Below, in pieces: positions 1 through 8,833 of a stretch of 64,000 nucleotides of DNA. The notes under the pieces are model-generated. The model ran no database searches. It saw only the letters and a program-made list of their open reading frames with translations, and had not been told where the DNA came from. Position 1 is the stretch's first letter. Each line of letters starts with the position of its first letter. Source of the DNA: Marinobacter zhanjiangensis (GTDB lineage: Bacteria; Pseudomonadota; Gammaproteobacteria; Pseudomonadales; Oleiphilaceae); NCBI RefSeq assembly GCF_014651935.1, contig NZ_BMXV01000011.1, positions 1-64,000 of the forward strand, read 5' to 3'. The position numbers were made by a program, and so were the translations under genes.

Positions 1-185
1 GTGTTGCCAGTCCTTGATGTGGAACCACCACACCGGCGGACTGGCGCCTTGGCCAGAAGCCCCAGCGTCACGCAGTAGGTCAGCGAATTAACCGCACGGC
101 ACACTAGCGTTCGTCCGGACAAGCCCGGATTGCAGTGCCCGGAGATCTGCGGCACCCTGAACAATCACTCAATACAGGGCAACAC
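1..185. other. Left edge, no recognisable gene
   Basis: No frame here gives a protein I recognise. Short open stretches on both strands run into the window edge, and those on the plus strand stop before position 120. The left part could be the end of a neighbouring gene whose body lies outside the window. The right part is leader sequence for the nucleotidase gene. Confidence 0.4.
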
Positions 186-887
186 ATGATGATCGATTGG
201 TCCCGTGCAGACCACGTGTTCCTGGATATGGACGGAACACTGCTGGACCTGCACTTCGACAACCATTTCTGGCTGGAGCACCTGCCCCGGCGCTATGCCG
301 AAAAGCACCGGATGACACCGGATCAGGCCCGGGACCTGGTGGTGCCCATGATCATGGCCGAGCGCGGCACCCTGAACTGGTACTGCACCGACTACTGGAG
401 TGACCGGCTGGGCCTCAATATCACCGCCCTGAAGGCGGAAGTGGGTGATCGCATTGCCTACCGCCCCCAGGTACGGGAGTTCCTGCAGGCCCTCCGGCGC
501 AACCACCTGAAGCCGGTCATCCTCACCAACTGCCACCCGGACCCCCTGCGCTTGAAGCTGGATCGCACCGGGCTGGATCAGCTGGTCGACGACATCATCT
601 CCAGCCATGACCTCGGCGCCGCCAAGGAGGACCAGGCCTTCTGGCAGGGGCTTTCCCATCGGCACCCCTACGATGGCGGGAAGGCCATCATGGTGGACGA
701 CAGCTTTCCGGTACTGGAGAGTGCGCGCCGTGCCGGCATCGGCCAGTGCCTGGCGATCCTGTCTCCGGACAGCCGCCAGCCGGACCGGGACCCGCACCCG
801 GACATCCCGGCCGTCTCGCACTTCGCCGAGGTACTGGACGCCCTTCAGCCGAATGCCCCTGCCATCGGGGAAACAGGACCGGTATAA
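186..887 (+). CDS. yrfG: GMP/IMP nucleotidase YrfG (HAD hydrolase)
   Basis: A HAD-superfamily phosphatase of about 233 residues, close to the 222 of E. coli YrfG, which dephosphorylates purine nucleoside monophosphates. HAD motif I (FLDMDGTLLD) lies near the N terminus, followed by the YrfG-typical LNWYCTDYWS. Motif II is the T of ILTNCHP, and motif III/IV is the KED...MVDDS segment. I chose the ATG pair at 186/189; a GTG at 135 would add 17 residues not found in the family. The next gene is hslR, as in the E. coli yrfG-hslR-hslO-pckA order, so the family call is also supported by context. Cytosolic. Confidence 0.9.
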   Translation: MMIDWSRADHVFLDMDGTLLDLHFDNHFWLEHLPRRYAEKHRMTPDQARDLVVPMIMAERGTLNWYCTDYWSDRLGLNITALKAEVGDRIAYRPQVREFLQALRRNHLKPVILTNCHPDPLRLKLDRTGLDQLVDDIISSHDLGAAKEDQAFWQGLSHRHPYDGGKAIMVDDSFPVLESARRAGIGQCLAILSPDSRQPDRDPHPDIPAVSHFAEVLDALQPNAPAIGETGPV

Positions 888-930
888 TAAACAACCAGAC
901 ACGAGACACCGTCATACCCTGCGGAGGATC

Positions 931-1344
931 ATGAGCCAGAAACGTCCGGACACCGGCAAATCCCAGGTACGCCTCGACAAATGGCTGTGGGCCGCGCGCT
1001 TCTACAAGACCCGCAACCTGGCCAAGGAAGCCATCGAGGGCGGCAAGGTCCATTACAACGAGCAGCGCTGCAAGCCCGGCAAGACCGTGGAAACCGGAGC
1101 CACGGTCAAACTCCGCCAGGGCTGGCAGGAACGGATCGTGGTTATCGACGCTATAACAGATAAAAGGCGGGGCGCTCCGGAAGCCCAGACCCTTTACCAC
1201 GAAACCGACGACAGCATCCGCAAACGGGAAGACCTGGCATGGCAGCGCAAGACCATGCAGGCCGCCCAGTTGCCCCCGGCCCGCCGGCCCACCAAGAAAG
1301 ACCGGCGTGAGCTGCAGAAATTCCGCGAGCAGCAGGGCCTCTGA
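931..1344 (+). CDS. hslR: Hsp15, ribosome-associated heat shock protein (S4 domain)
   Basis: A basic protein of 137 residues with an N-terminal S4 RNA-binding domain (VRLDKWLWAARFYKTR, then the AKEAIEGGKV turn) and a Lys/Arg-rich C-terminal tail, as in E. coli Hsp15. Hsp15 binds free 50S subunits that carry stalled nascent chains and helps recycle them. The ATG at 931 has a GGAGG ribosome-binding site at about 922-927. It lies between yrfG and hslO, and the family is normally linked to hslO, so it is probably co-transcribed with the chaperone gene 51 bp downstream. Confidence 0.92.
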   Translation: MSQKRPDTGKSQVRLDKWLWAARFYKTRNLAKEAIEGGKVHYNEQRCKPGKTVETGATVKLRQGWQERIVVIDAITDKRRGAPEAQTLYHETDDSIRKREDLAWQRKTMQAAQLPPARRPTKKDRRELQKFREQQGL

Positions 1345-1395
1345 CCCTGCCTGCCGTGCGCCTGATTCCCAGGCTCCACCAACACAGGACCCCCA

Positions 1396-2256
1396 ATGCA
1401 AGCCAGTGACCAGTTCCGCAAGTTCCTTTTCGAGCACAGCCAGATCCGGGGTGCCTGGGTACACCTGAGCAACAGTTATAACGAGATCCTGTCGCAGACC
1501 AGCTACCCGCAACCGGTCACCCATCTGCTGGGCGAGTCACTGGCGGCAAGCGTGCTCATGAGCAGCACCCTGAAGTTCAATGGCAGTCTGTCGCTCCAGG
1601 CCAATGGCGAAGGCCCCGTTACCACGCTACTGGCGGAATGCAGTCACGACCGCTTTATCCGCGGCATCGCCCGCGTTGACGAAGAGGGACCGCAGCCAAA
1701 AGGGGAAACCCTGAACCAGTTGCTGGGCCAGGGCCGCATGGCCATCACCATTACGCCGGATCAGGGGCAGCGCTATCAGGGCGTGGTGCCGAGAGAAGCC
1801 GATACCCTTGCCGGCGCCCTGGAAGAGTACTTCGAGCGCTCCGAACAGCTCGCCACCCGCCTGTTCCTGTTCGCCGACGGCGAGCATTGCGCCGGCCTGC
1901 TGCTACAGCGCCTGCCCGGTGCCACCGAGGAAGACGATCAGCTGTGGGAGCGGGTGGAACACCTGGCGGCCACCATCAGTGCCGGGGAACTGCTGACCCT
2001 GGACAGCGAAACGGTTCTGCACCGCCTGTTCCATGAAGAAGAAGTACGCCTGTTCGACCGGGAGCCCGTCGCTTTCCGCTGCAGCTGCAGCCGTGAACGA
2101 ACGCTGGCTGCCCTGCAGTCCCTCGGCAAGGATGAGTGCTATGACATTCTGGAAGAACAGGGTAGCATCGAGATGGACTGTCAGTTCTGCCACGCCCACT
2201 ACCAGTTCCAGCGAATCGATATCGACCAGCTGTTTTCGGGGCATACGCTGCACTGA
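1396..2256 (+). CDS. hslO: Hsp33 redox-regulated holdase chaperone
   Basis: A 286-residue cytosolic chaperone switched on by oxidation. The C-terminal zinc/redox switch is intact: Cys229-x-Cys231 and Cys262-x-x-Cys265. In reduced protein these four residues hold Zn2+; on oxidation they form disulfides and expose the client-binding surface. The N-terminal core shows the family pattern around SNSYNEIL and HLLGESLAASVLMSSTLKF. An extra Cys248 lies between the two zinc pairs and is not part of the known switch. Length and order (hslR-hslO-pckA) match enterobacterial Hsp33. Confidence 0.95.
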   Translation: MQASDQFRKFLFEHSQIRGAWVHLSNSYNEILSQTSYPQPVTHLLGESLAASVLMSSTLKFNGSLSLQANGEGPVTTLLAECSHDRFIRGIARVDEEGPQPKGETLNQLLGQGRMAITITPDQGQRYQGVVPREADTLAGALEEYFERSEQLATRLFLFADGEHCAGLLLQRLPGATEEDDQLWERVEHLAATISAGELLTLDSETVLHRLFHEEEVRLFDREPVAFRCSCSRERTLAALQSLGKDECYDILEEQGSIEMDCQFCHAHYQFQRIDIDQLFSGHTLH

Positions 2257-2297
2257 CCAACGACATTCACGGTTGCCGTCCGAACGGACGGAACATC

Positions 2298-2343
2298 AGC
2301 CCGCAAGCTACCCGTAAAGGGGCCTGTCGGGCTGTCGTTTTTT
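2298..2343 (+). terminator. Probable rho-independent terminator after hslO
   Basis: The outer stem AGCCCG (2298-2303) pairs with CGGGCT (2328-2333). An inner CCC/GGG stem lies between them, and a run of six T follows at 2338-2343. A separate perfect 6-bp hairpin (CCGTCC-GAAC-GGACGG, 2276-2291) precedes it without a T run. A -10-like CATAAT at 2358-2363 just downstream could belong to a pckA promoter. Confidence 0.45.
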
Positions 2344-2466
2344 CAGGTCGCCTCTGGCATAATAGCGCGCCTGAATTGACCCGACTGCTCATAAATCCGC
2401 CAACCCGCTGCTGTCCCGGGGCACGCGGGCAGAGCAGTCCAAAGACATCTTGAGGGCGAGGTCGAA

Positions 2467-3999
2467 GTGAGCACAACTTATACGGATCTGAGCTCAGCGC
2501 GATTGGTCGAGCTGGCACTGGAAAGACAAGAAGGTCAACTGGCCTCCAACGGCGCGCTGGTCGTCAAGACCGGCAAGCGTACCGGGCGTTCACCGATGGA
2601 CCGGTTCATTGTCCAGGAGCCTGGCACGGAAAACACCGTTCACTGGGGACCGATCAACCGGCCCTTTGATGCAGACAAGTTCAACGCCCTGTGGGATCGC
2701 GTGGAAAGCTACCTTTCCGCCAAAGAGCATTTCCTGTCCCATGTGCACGTGGGCTCGGACCCCGAACACTACCTGCCGGTGCAGATGCGCACCGAAACCG
2801 CCTGGCAGAATCTGTTCGGCCGCAATCTGTTCATCCGCCCGGACAGCTACAACCCGTCCGACAAGGACGAGTGGCAGGTTCTCAATGCCGCCAACTTCGA
2901 GTGCGTTCCCGAGCGGGACGGCACCAACAGCGACGGCTGTGTGATGATCAATTTCGCCGAGCGCAAGGTGCTGCTGGCCGGCATGCACTACGCCGGCGAG
3001 ATGAAAAAGGCCATGTTCTCGGTGCAGAACTTCCTGCTGCCGGAGCAGGACGTGCTGCCCATGCACTGCTCCGCCAACGTGGGCGACGACGGCGACACCT
3101 GCCTGTTCTTCGGCCTCTCCGGCACCGGCAAGACCACCCTGTCCGCCGACCCGGATCGTTACCTGATCGGTGACGACGAGCACGGCTGGGGCCCGGGCAC
3201 GGTGTTCAACATTGAAGGTGGCTGCTACGCCAAGTGCATCGACCTGAGCCGCAAGAACGAGCCGATTATCTGGGACGCGATCCGTTTTGGCGCCATCGTG
3301 GAGAACGTGGTCATTGACCCGGACACCCGCGAGCCCGACTACACCGACGTCTCCCTTACCGAGAATTCCCGCTGCGCTTACCCGCTGGAGCACGTGGAGA
3401 AGCGCGTTGAGGAAAACCGTGCCGGCGAGCCGTCCCACATCGTCTTCCTGACCTGTGACATGACCGGCGTACTGCCGCCGGTATCCATCCTCAGCAAGGA
3501 AGCGGCGGCGTACCACTTCCTCAGCGGTTACACCGCGCTGGTGGGCTCCACCGAGATGGGTTCCTCCTCCAAGCTGAAGTCCACCTTCTCCACCTGCTTC
3601 GGCGCACCCTTCTTCCCGCGCCCGGCCGGCGTTTACGCTGAGCTGCTGATGAAGCGGATGGACGCGTTCGGCAGCAAGGTATTCCTGGTCAATACCGGCT
3701 GGACCGGGGGCCCCTACGGTGTCGGCAAGCGTTTCAGCATCCCCACCACCCGGGGCATTATCAGCGCGATCCAGAATGGCGATCTGGACAACGCCGAAAC
3801 CGAACACCTGCCCACCCTGAATCTGGACGTTCCCAAGGCGGTTCCGGGTGTCGACAGCAACCTGCTGAACCCGCGCAACACCTGGCCCAGCAAGGAAGAC
3901 TACGACGCCAAGGCGGAGGAACTGATCGGCCAGTTCGTGGAAAACTTCAAGAAATTCGAAGTCTCCGACGCCATCGTCGCAGCCGGCCCAAAGCTGTAA
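2467..3999 (+). CDS. pckA: Phosphoenolpyruvate carboxykinase (ATP)
   Basis: A 510-residue ATP-type PEPCK that converts oxaloacetate and ATP to PEP, CO2 and ADP, the first step of gluconeogenesis. The substrate-binding KTGKRTGRSP segment is near residue 40. The kinase-1a P-loop GLSGTGKTTLS is near 216-226, followed by the metal-binding IGDDEHGW. The start is GTG at 2467, preceded by GAGG; the first in-frame ATG lies well inside the conserved fold. It is a single gene, with its own strong terminator immediately downstream. Confidence 0.96.
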   Translation: MSTTYTDLSSARLVELALERQEGQLASNGALVVKTGKRTGRSPMDRFIVQEPGTENTVHWGPINRPFDADKFNALWDRVESYLSAKEHFLSHVHVGSDPEHYLPVQMRTETAWQNLFGRNLFIRPDSYNPSDKDEWQVLNAANFECVPERDGTNSDGCVMINFAERKVLLAGMHYAGEMKKAMFSVQNFLLPEQDVLPMHCSANVGDDGDTCLFFGLSGTGKTTLSADPDRYLIGDDEHGWGPGTVFNIEGGCYAKCIDLSRKNEPIIWDAIRFGAIVENVVIDPDTREPDYTDVSLTENSRCAYPLEHVEKRVEENRAGEPSHIVFLTCDMTGVLPPVSILSKEAAAYHFLSGYTALVGSTEMGSSSKLKSTFSTCFGAPFFPRPAGVYAELLMKRMDAFGSKVFLVNTGWTGGPYGVGKRFSIPTTRGIISAIQNGDLDNAETEHLPTLNLDVPKAVPGVDSNLLNPRNTWPSKEDYDAKAEELIGQFVENFKKFEVSDAIVAAGPKL

Positions 4000-4013
4000 T
4001 CGGCCCCGGCAAG

Positions 4014-4050
4014 AAAAAAGCGCCCTGCCTCACGGCACGGCGCTTTTTTT
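4014..4050. terminator. Bidirectional terminator between pckA and pyrC'
   Basis: A near-perfect inverted repeat with an A-run, GCGCC stem, 14-nt loop, GGCGC stem and run of seven T. The A-run on one side and T-run on the other let it work for pckA (plus) and for the convergent pyrimidine operon (minus). Confidence 0.85.
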
Positions 4051-4074
4051 GCGCTCTGCTGATTGTCACAAGGT

Positions 4075-5343
4075 TCAACCCGGCCGGTACGCGACCTGCC
4101 CTTCGCACACGGTCCAGTGCGCCACGCCTTTCAGGTCCTGTCCCGACACGGGTGCATGAAGCCCCCGGGATAACATGGTGTCCGGGTGAGCCTGCCACTG
4201 ACTCTCCAGATCCCAGAGGCTGAAGCTGGCCGGGGCGCCCTGTTCGATTCCGGCGGACCAGCCAATCACAGCGGCCGGGCCTTCCGTCAGGGCTCTCAGC
4301 AGGGCGTTCATGGTCAGCTCGCCCCGCTCCACCAGTGACAGGCCCATGGAGAACACGCTTTCCACGGTGGACAGCCCCGGCTCGGTGATGCCCAGTGGTG
4401 CCTGCTTGGCGGCGGTATCGTGGGGCTGGTGCTGGCTGACGATGGCATCGATCACGCCATCTTCCACCCCCTGCAGCAGGGCCTTGCGATCCGATTCCCT
4501 GCGCAGCGGTGGCACCACGTGGTAGCGGCTGTCGAAACCGGACAGGGCCTCCTCGGTGAACAACAGCTGGTGCATGGCCACATCAGCGGTGACTGCAACC
4601 CCCCGGGCCCGGGCGTCGGCCACCATCCCCACACTACGGGCGCAGGACAGCTGGCCGAGGTGTATCCGCACGCCGGTTTCTTCCGCCAGCAGCAGCATTT
4701 CCATGACCGCTGCGGTTTCCGCCACCTCAGGCACGCCCAGCAAACCAAGCCGGGCCGCCACCCTGCCATCATGGGCATAGCCATCTGCCGCCAGCGCCTG
4801 ATTCACCGGCTGCAGCATCAGGGTGATATCAAAGGTACGGGCGTAGGCCATGCAACGGCGAAGGATGCGGGCGTTGGCCATGGCATTGTTGCCATTGCTG
4901 AAGGCCACGCAGCCGGCAGAGGCAAGGCCTACCATATCGCTGAGCAGTTCGCCGGCCAGGCCGCGGGTGGCAGCGCCAACCGGTAGCACCCGGACCGCCG
5001 ACTTCGTTCGCGCCACATCGCGGATCAGGTTGGTAACGGCACCGGAATCGTTCACCGGTGAGGTGTCCGGTGACGCGCATACGGTGGTAAACCCGCCCCG
5101 CGCCGCTGCCCGGGTTTCCGAGGCAATGTTGCCCTTCTGACCGTTACCCGGCTCCCGCAGGTTACAGCACAGGTCCACGAAGCCCGGCAACAGGGTCAGG
5201 CCACTGGCATCTATTTCCAGGTCTGCAGGGTCACGGATGACATCGCGGCCCATGGACCGGATCAGGCCGTCCCGCACCAGCAGATTAACGGCGCCGCTTT
5301 CACCCGATAAACGGGCATTGTCAATGCGCAGGCTGCTGGTCAT
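4075..5343 (-). CDS. pyrC': Inactive dihydroorotase-like protein PyrC' (ATCase partner)
   Basis: A 422-residue member of the class I dihydroorotase family. The metal-binding Asp-x-His-x-His signature is replaced by Asp57-Leu-Cys-Cys-Asn61, so both zinc histidines are missing, while the flanking PGFVD and LREPG are kept. In Pseudomonas this pseudoenzyme is a structural partner of PyrB in a dodecameric aspartate transcarbamoylase and has no hydrolase activity. Its start overlaps the pyrB stop by 4 bp (ATGA), which fits coupled, near-stoichiometric translation. A catalytic pyrC must be encoded elsewhere. Cytosolic. Confidence 0.9.
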   Translation of the reverse strand: MTSSLRIDNARLSGESGAVNLLVRDGLIRSMGRDVIRDPADLEIDASGLTLLPGFVDLCCNLREPGNGQKGNIASETRAAARGGFTTVCASPDTSPVNDSGAVTNLIRDVARTKSAVRVLPVGAATRGLAGELLSDMVGLASAGCVAFSNGNNAMANARILRRCMAYARTFDITLMLQPVNQALAADGYAHDGRVAARLGLLGVPEVAETAAVMEMLLLAEETGVRIHLGQLSCARSVGMVADARARGVAVTADVAMHQLLFTEEALSGFDSRYHVVPPLRRESDRKALLQGVEDGVIDAIVSQHQPHDTAAKQAPLGITEPGLSTVESVFSMGLSLVERGELTMNALLRALTEGPAAVIGWSAGIEQGAPASFSLWDLESQWQAHPDTMLSRGLHAPVSGQDLKGVAHWTVCEGQVAYRPG

Positions 5344-6374
5344 TGCGCACCTCCCGGCTGCCGAGTCCGGGTGGCGCGTTCAGCCACTTGGCCACTCATG
5401 GCCATGGACATCACCGCCATGCGGATGGCGATGCCATTGGTGACCTGATTGAGGATCACCGATTGCGGCCCGTCCGCCACGGCGGATTCGATTTCCACGC
5501 CCCGGTTGATAGGCCCGGGATGCATGACGATGCAATCCGGCCTGGCCAATGCCAGTTTCTCTGAATCCAGGCCATAAAGCCGGTAGAACTCCCGCTCACT
5601 GGGCAACAGTGCGCCTTCCATCCGCTCCGTTTGCAGGCGCAGCATGATCACCACATCCAGGTCAGCCATCCCCTTGGTCATATCGAATTCGACCGTGCAG
5701 CCGAGACTGTCCACATCGGCAGGCAGTAGCGTACCCGGCGCGATCAGCCGCACTTCTTCCGCGCCCAGGGTCTGCAGCGCCCGGATCTGTGAGCGGGCTA
5801 CCCGCGAATGCAGGATATCCCCCACGATCGCCACTTTCAGGCCCTCGAAGCGCTGCTTGTGCTGACGAATGGTCAGCATGTCCAGCATGGCCTGAGTGGG
5901 ATGGGCGTGGCGGCCGTCACCGGCATTGATGATGGCGACGTCCGGAGTAACGGATTCGGCAATGAAATGGGGCGCGCCGCTCTGGGAATGGCGCACTACG
6001 AACATGTCACTGGCCATGGCTTCGAGGTTGAGCAGGGTATCGGACAGGGATTCGCCCTTGGAGGTGGCGGAGGTGTTGATGTCCAGGTTGAGCACGTCTG
6101 CCGACAGGCGTTTGGCAGCCAGTTCGAAGGTGCTGCGGGTACGGGTGCTGGACTCGAAGAACAGGTTGACCACGGTGCGCCCCCGCAACAGGGGCACCTT
6201 CTTGATGGTGCGCTCACCCACTTCAATGAAGGAATCGGCGGTATCGAGAATATCGGTCAGCATGGCCCGGTCGAGGCCATCAAGGGTAATAAAGTGCCGC
6301 AACTGGCCCTCATCGGTCAGCTGCAGGTGCCGGGAGGCCTGATCATGGGCGCTGAGCCGGGCCGACACGGTCAT
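5340..6374 (-). CDS. pyrB: Aspartate carbamoyltransferase catalytic subunit
   Basis: A 344-residue PyrB that makes N-carbamoyl-aspartate from carbamoyl phosphate and aspartate. The carbamoyl-phosphate loop SSTRT (75-79) and the C-terminal MHPGPINRGVE segment are intact. About 30 residues precede the conserved core. In Pseudomonas-type ATCases such an N-terminal extension carries the nucleotide effector site; that role here is inferred. No pyrI regulatory subunit is present. Overlaps of 4 bp on both sides place it in a pyrR-pyrB-pyrC' translationally coupled unit. Confidence 0.95.
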   Translation of the reverse strand: MTVSARLSAHDQASRHLQLTDEGQLRHFITLDGLDRAMLTDILDTADSFIEVGERTIKKVPLLRGRTVVNLFFESSTRTRSTFELAAKRLSADVLNLDINTSATSKGESLSDTLLNLEAMASDMFVVRHSQSGAPHFIAESVTPDVAIINAGDGRHAHPTQAMLDMLTIRQHKQRFEGLKVAIVGDILHSRVARSQIRALQTLGAEEVRLIAPGTLLPADVDSLGCTVEFDMTKGMADLDVVIMLRLQTERMEGALLPSEREFYRLYGLDSEKLALARPDCIVMHPGPINRGVEIESAVADGPQSVILNQVTNGIAIRMAVMSMAMSGQVAERATRTRQPGGAQ

Positions 6375-6880
6375 GGTTTCAGCTCCCGCAATTCAAGTCT
6401 CAGGGGATCCGGCCCCACCAGCTTGACCCGCTGACTGGCCGGCAACGCCAGGCGGTGGGCCACGACGTCCGGCTGGATGGGCAGGTCGCGCCCGCCCAGG
6501 TCGATCAGCGCCACCAGGGTAATGGAGCTGGGCCGCCCATAGTCGAACAGCTCGTTCATGGCGGCACGGATGGTACGGCCACTCATGACCACATCATCCA
6601 CCAGCACCAGGTCCCGGCCCTCGGTTTCGAACGGCAGGTGCGAAGGGGTCACCCTGGGGTTGAGGCCGATACGGCTGAAATCGTCCCGATAGAAGGAAAT
6701 ATCCAGCTGACCGAAGGGCTCCTCCAGCTCCAGGCGCTGGTGCAGCTCACCAGCGATCCAGACACCGCCGGTGCGGATACCCACCAGCAGTGGATCGGCA
6801 ATACCCCGGTCACTCAGATAGCGGCGAAGCGACTGCTCCAGCGTATCGAGCAAGGCGGGAACCTCGGGCAAGTTGGTCAT
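6371..6880 (-). CDS. pyrR: PyrR bifunctional pyrimidine regulator / uracil phosphoribosyltransferase
   Basis: A 169-residue type I phosphoribosyltransferase with the PRPP-binding loop VLVDDVVMSGRT (residues 92-103). In Gram-positive bacteria PyrR is an RNA-binding attenuator. In pseudomonads it sits upstream of pyrB as here, and its regulatory role is less clear. It could bind its own mRNA or mainly salvage uracil. I see no obvious anti-terminator structure in the 17 bp between ruvX and pyrR. Its stop overlaps the pyrB start (ATGA). Confidence 0.92.
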   Translation of the reverse strand: MTNLPEVPALLDTLEQSLRRYLSDRGIADPLLVGIRTGGVWIAGELHQRLELEEPFGQLDISFYRDDFSRIGLNPRVTPSHLPFETEGRDLVLVDDVVMSGRTIRAAMNELFDYGRPSSITLVALIDLGGRDLPIQPDVVAHRLALPASQRVKLVGPDPLRLELRELKP

Positions 6881-6897
6881 GGTGGCATCTGCCTCCG

Positions 6898-7362
6898 CTA
6901 CATCAATGAGTCGGGACGGGTCTGCTGGTGATTGAACCAGCTCTCCAGGATCAGAACCGCCGCCAGGTCATCCACGCCATGGCGGCCAAAATCGCTGCTG
7001 CCGCCGTCAGCCAGCACCGCTTCCTTGGCCTCGAAACTGCTCAGCCGTTCGTCCATCATCTCCACCGGCACGTGAAAGCGGCCATGGATACGCTTGCCGA
7101 ACTTTCTCGCCCGGGCGCACATATCGCTTTCAGTGCCATCCATATTGAGGGGCAGGCCGACAACGACCAGGTCCGGCCGCCATTCGTTGAGCAGGGTTTC
7201 AATCCGGCTCCAGTCCGGGACCCCATCCCGGGCGGGGATCATGGTGACCGGGCGCGCCGACCCCAGCAGCTCCTGGCCGCAGGCGACGCCGATCCGGCGC
7301 AGGCCGAAATCAAAGGCCAGCACCCGGCGCTGGCGGGCCGCACCGGAATCCGCTTCAGGCAT
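6898..7362 (-). CDS. ruvX: Holliday junction resolvase-like protein RuvX/YqgF
   Basis: A 154-residue RNase H-fold protein with the N-terminal LAFDFGLRRIGVA strand carrying the first acidic residue, VVGLPLNMDGTES, DERLSS and the C-terminal DDLAAVLIL Asp pair. The family is implicated in 16S pre-rRNA 5'-end processing and was named for proposed junction resolution. I place the start at the ATG at 7362, giving an 8-bp overlap with yqgE. A longer upstream frame lies entirely inside yqgE and has no family resemblance. Confidence 0.92.
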   Translation of the reverse strand: MPEADSGAARQRRVLAFDFGLRRIGVACGQELLGSARPVTMIPARDGVPDWSRIETLLNEWRPDLVVVGLPLNMDGTESDMCARARKFGKRIHGRFHVPVEMMDERLSSFEAKEAVLADGGSSDFGRHGVDDLAAVLILESWFNHQQTRPDSLM

Positions 7363-7921
7363 GACCCACCGACTGGTCCAGCTGACCGGGGTCGATGCCC
7401 ATCTGTGCCAGCACGGTTCGATACCGATCCTGCCATGGCGTATCGAAAAGAACAGCATCACTGGCCGGACAGGTGAGCCAGGCATTACCGGCCAGCTCTT
7501 CCTCCAGCTGACCGGCACCCCAGCCGGAATACCCCAGAGCCACCAGGTAGCGCTCCGGTCCCAGCTCGTTGCCAATGGCCTGGAGAATATCCCGGGAGGT
7601 GGTAATCTGCAGCCGGTCGCTGACCGCCACGGAACTCTGCCACTCCCGGTCGAGGGGGTGCAGCACGAAACCCCGTTCCTGCTGCACCGGGCCGCCGCCG
7701 TAAACCGGCTGATCCAGATGCTCGCCGTCCATATCCAGCTGCTCCAGAATTTCTCCCAGGGACACGTCCAGCGGCTGATTGATCAACAGGCCGAACGTGC
7801 CATCGGCGTCATGATCACAGATATAGATAACCCCGCCATGGAAATTGGGGTCGCCAAGCCAGGGTGATGCCACCAGGAATTGGCCCTTCAGATTCTGGCC
7901 CTGCTGCTCGCGTTCACTCAT
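7355..7921 (-). CDS. yqgE: YqgE/AlgH family protein
   Basis: A 188-residue member of the UPF0301 family (YqgE, AlgH in Pseudomonas). It starts with the typical LKGQFLVASPWLGDPNF and continues with a GVIYICDHDADGTFGLLINQPL strand pattern. The molecular function is not settled. The family is nearly always next to ruvX/yqgF, as here (8-bp overlap), and overlaps tonB by 4 bp upstream. Cytosolic, with no signal peptide. Confidence 0.92.
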   Translation of the reverse strand: MSEREQQGQNLKGQFLVASPWLGDPNFHGGVIYICDHDADGTFGLLINQPLDVSLGEILEQLDMDGEHLDQPVYGGGPVQQERGFVLHPLDREWQSSVAVSDRLQITTSRDILQAIGNELGPERYLVALGYSGWGAGQLEEELAGNAWLTCPASDAVLFDTPWQDRYRTVLAQMGIDPGQLDQSVGHA

Positions 7922-8781
7922 CCTGATGTCAGCCCCCGGCGCTGGAAAGACCAGGTGCGTATGATTTCAAGCTCATCGGTTTTCTCCCGCATGGATTCCG
8001 GGAAAGGTGCAAACGGTGCCGCCAGACGGATAATGCGGATAGCCGCGTCGTCCAGCACCGAGCTGCCGGAAGATTCGAGAATGCTCAATTCCTTGACGGT
8101 ACCATCCTTGCGCAAGGATACCAGCAAACGCAGGTCACCGTAGATACCCTGGCTGCGGGCCTCCTGAGGGTAATTGCTGTTACCGACGCGGGTAATCTTG
8201 TCAATCCACTGGCGTACATACCAGGCATTGGACGACTGCAGGGTGGACGCGGCGGTCACCCGGGTGACCCGGGGCCGACGGGCATAGGCCTGCTGCTGGG
8301 CATCCAGTCGCGCTTCCAGGCTGGCGATCTCCAGGCTTCGCTCCATCAGGCTTTTCTTTTCGGCCACCGGCAGGTCTTCTTCTGGCGGTTCCGGATTTTC
8401 CTCACGGACCTCCGCCTCCTCTGACGCGGCCTCCGCCTGCACCACCTCCCGCTCTTCCCGGGGCTGGCGTTCGGTCACCGTGGGCTGAACCGGCTGCACC
8501 TGTTCTACCTCGCGAGCGTTGACATCGGCCACTTCCGTGGTGGTCTGTTCCAGCTTCTCCTCGGCCTCGCCGCTGCCCTGCTGGTTGCTGGCCGCCAGAA
8601 AATCCGCTTCATCCGGCGCCTGCTCATCATCGAACCGGGACAGGGTGATTTCCATGGTGGAAGCACTGGTGGCCGGCTCCTCGGGGGCGAAGGTCACCCC
8701 CAGCAGCACCACCGCATGCAGTGCAAGCGCCATGAACAATGTAAACATCAGGCGATCATTCGCCGTGACCTGTGCTGCCAT
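7918..8781 (-). CDS. tonB3: TonB-like energy transducer (TonB3 type)
   Basis: An inner-membrane protein of about 287 residues: one N-terminal membrane helix (FTLFMALALHAVVLLGVTF), an acidic and Gln/Glu-rich periplasmic linker (about 45-180), and a C-terminal TonB fold (YPQEARSQGIYGDLRLLVSLRKDG...SGSSVLDDAAIRII). The position between yqgE and gshB, upstream of divergent pilG, matches P. aeruginosa tonB3 (PA0406), which affects twitching motility and pilus assembly. No exbB/exbD is nearby. The start could be this ATG or a GTG 9 bp upstream. Confidence 0.85.
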   Translation of the reverse strand: MAAQVTANDRLMFTLFMALALHAVVLLGVTFAPEEPATSASTMEITLSRFDDEQAPDEADFLAASNQQGSGEAEEKLEQTTTEVADVNAREVEQVQPVQPTVTERQPREEREVVQAEAASEEAEVREENPEPPEEDLPVAEKKSLMERSLEIASLEARLDAQQQAYARRPRVTRVTAASTLQSSNAWYVRQWIDKITRVGNSNYPQEARSQGIYGDLRLLVSLRKDGTVKELSILESSGSSVLDDAAIRIIRLAAPFAPFPESMREKTDELEIIRTWSFQRRGLTSG

Positions 8782-8833
8782 TCCTGCCACTTCCCGGGGT
8801 TGCCTGTATCAGAGGATCATCAATGCCGGACTA

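Noticed and set aside
135..185. GTG start adding 17 residues to YrfG
   Set aside because: The extra residues are not part of the family, and two ATG codons are available at the conserved start.
2590..3807. A long open frame of 405 codons opposite pckA
   Set aside because: It lies fully antisense to a well-conserved gene, and its His/Val/Gly-rich translation has no family likeness. It results from high GC and codon bias.
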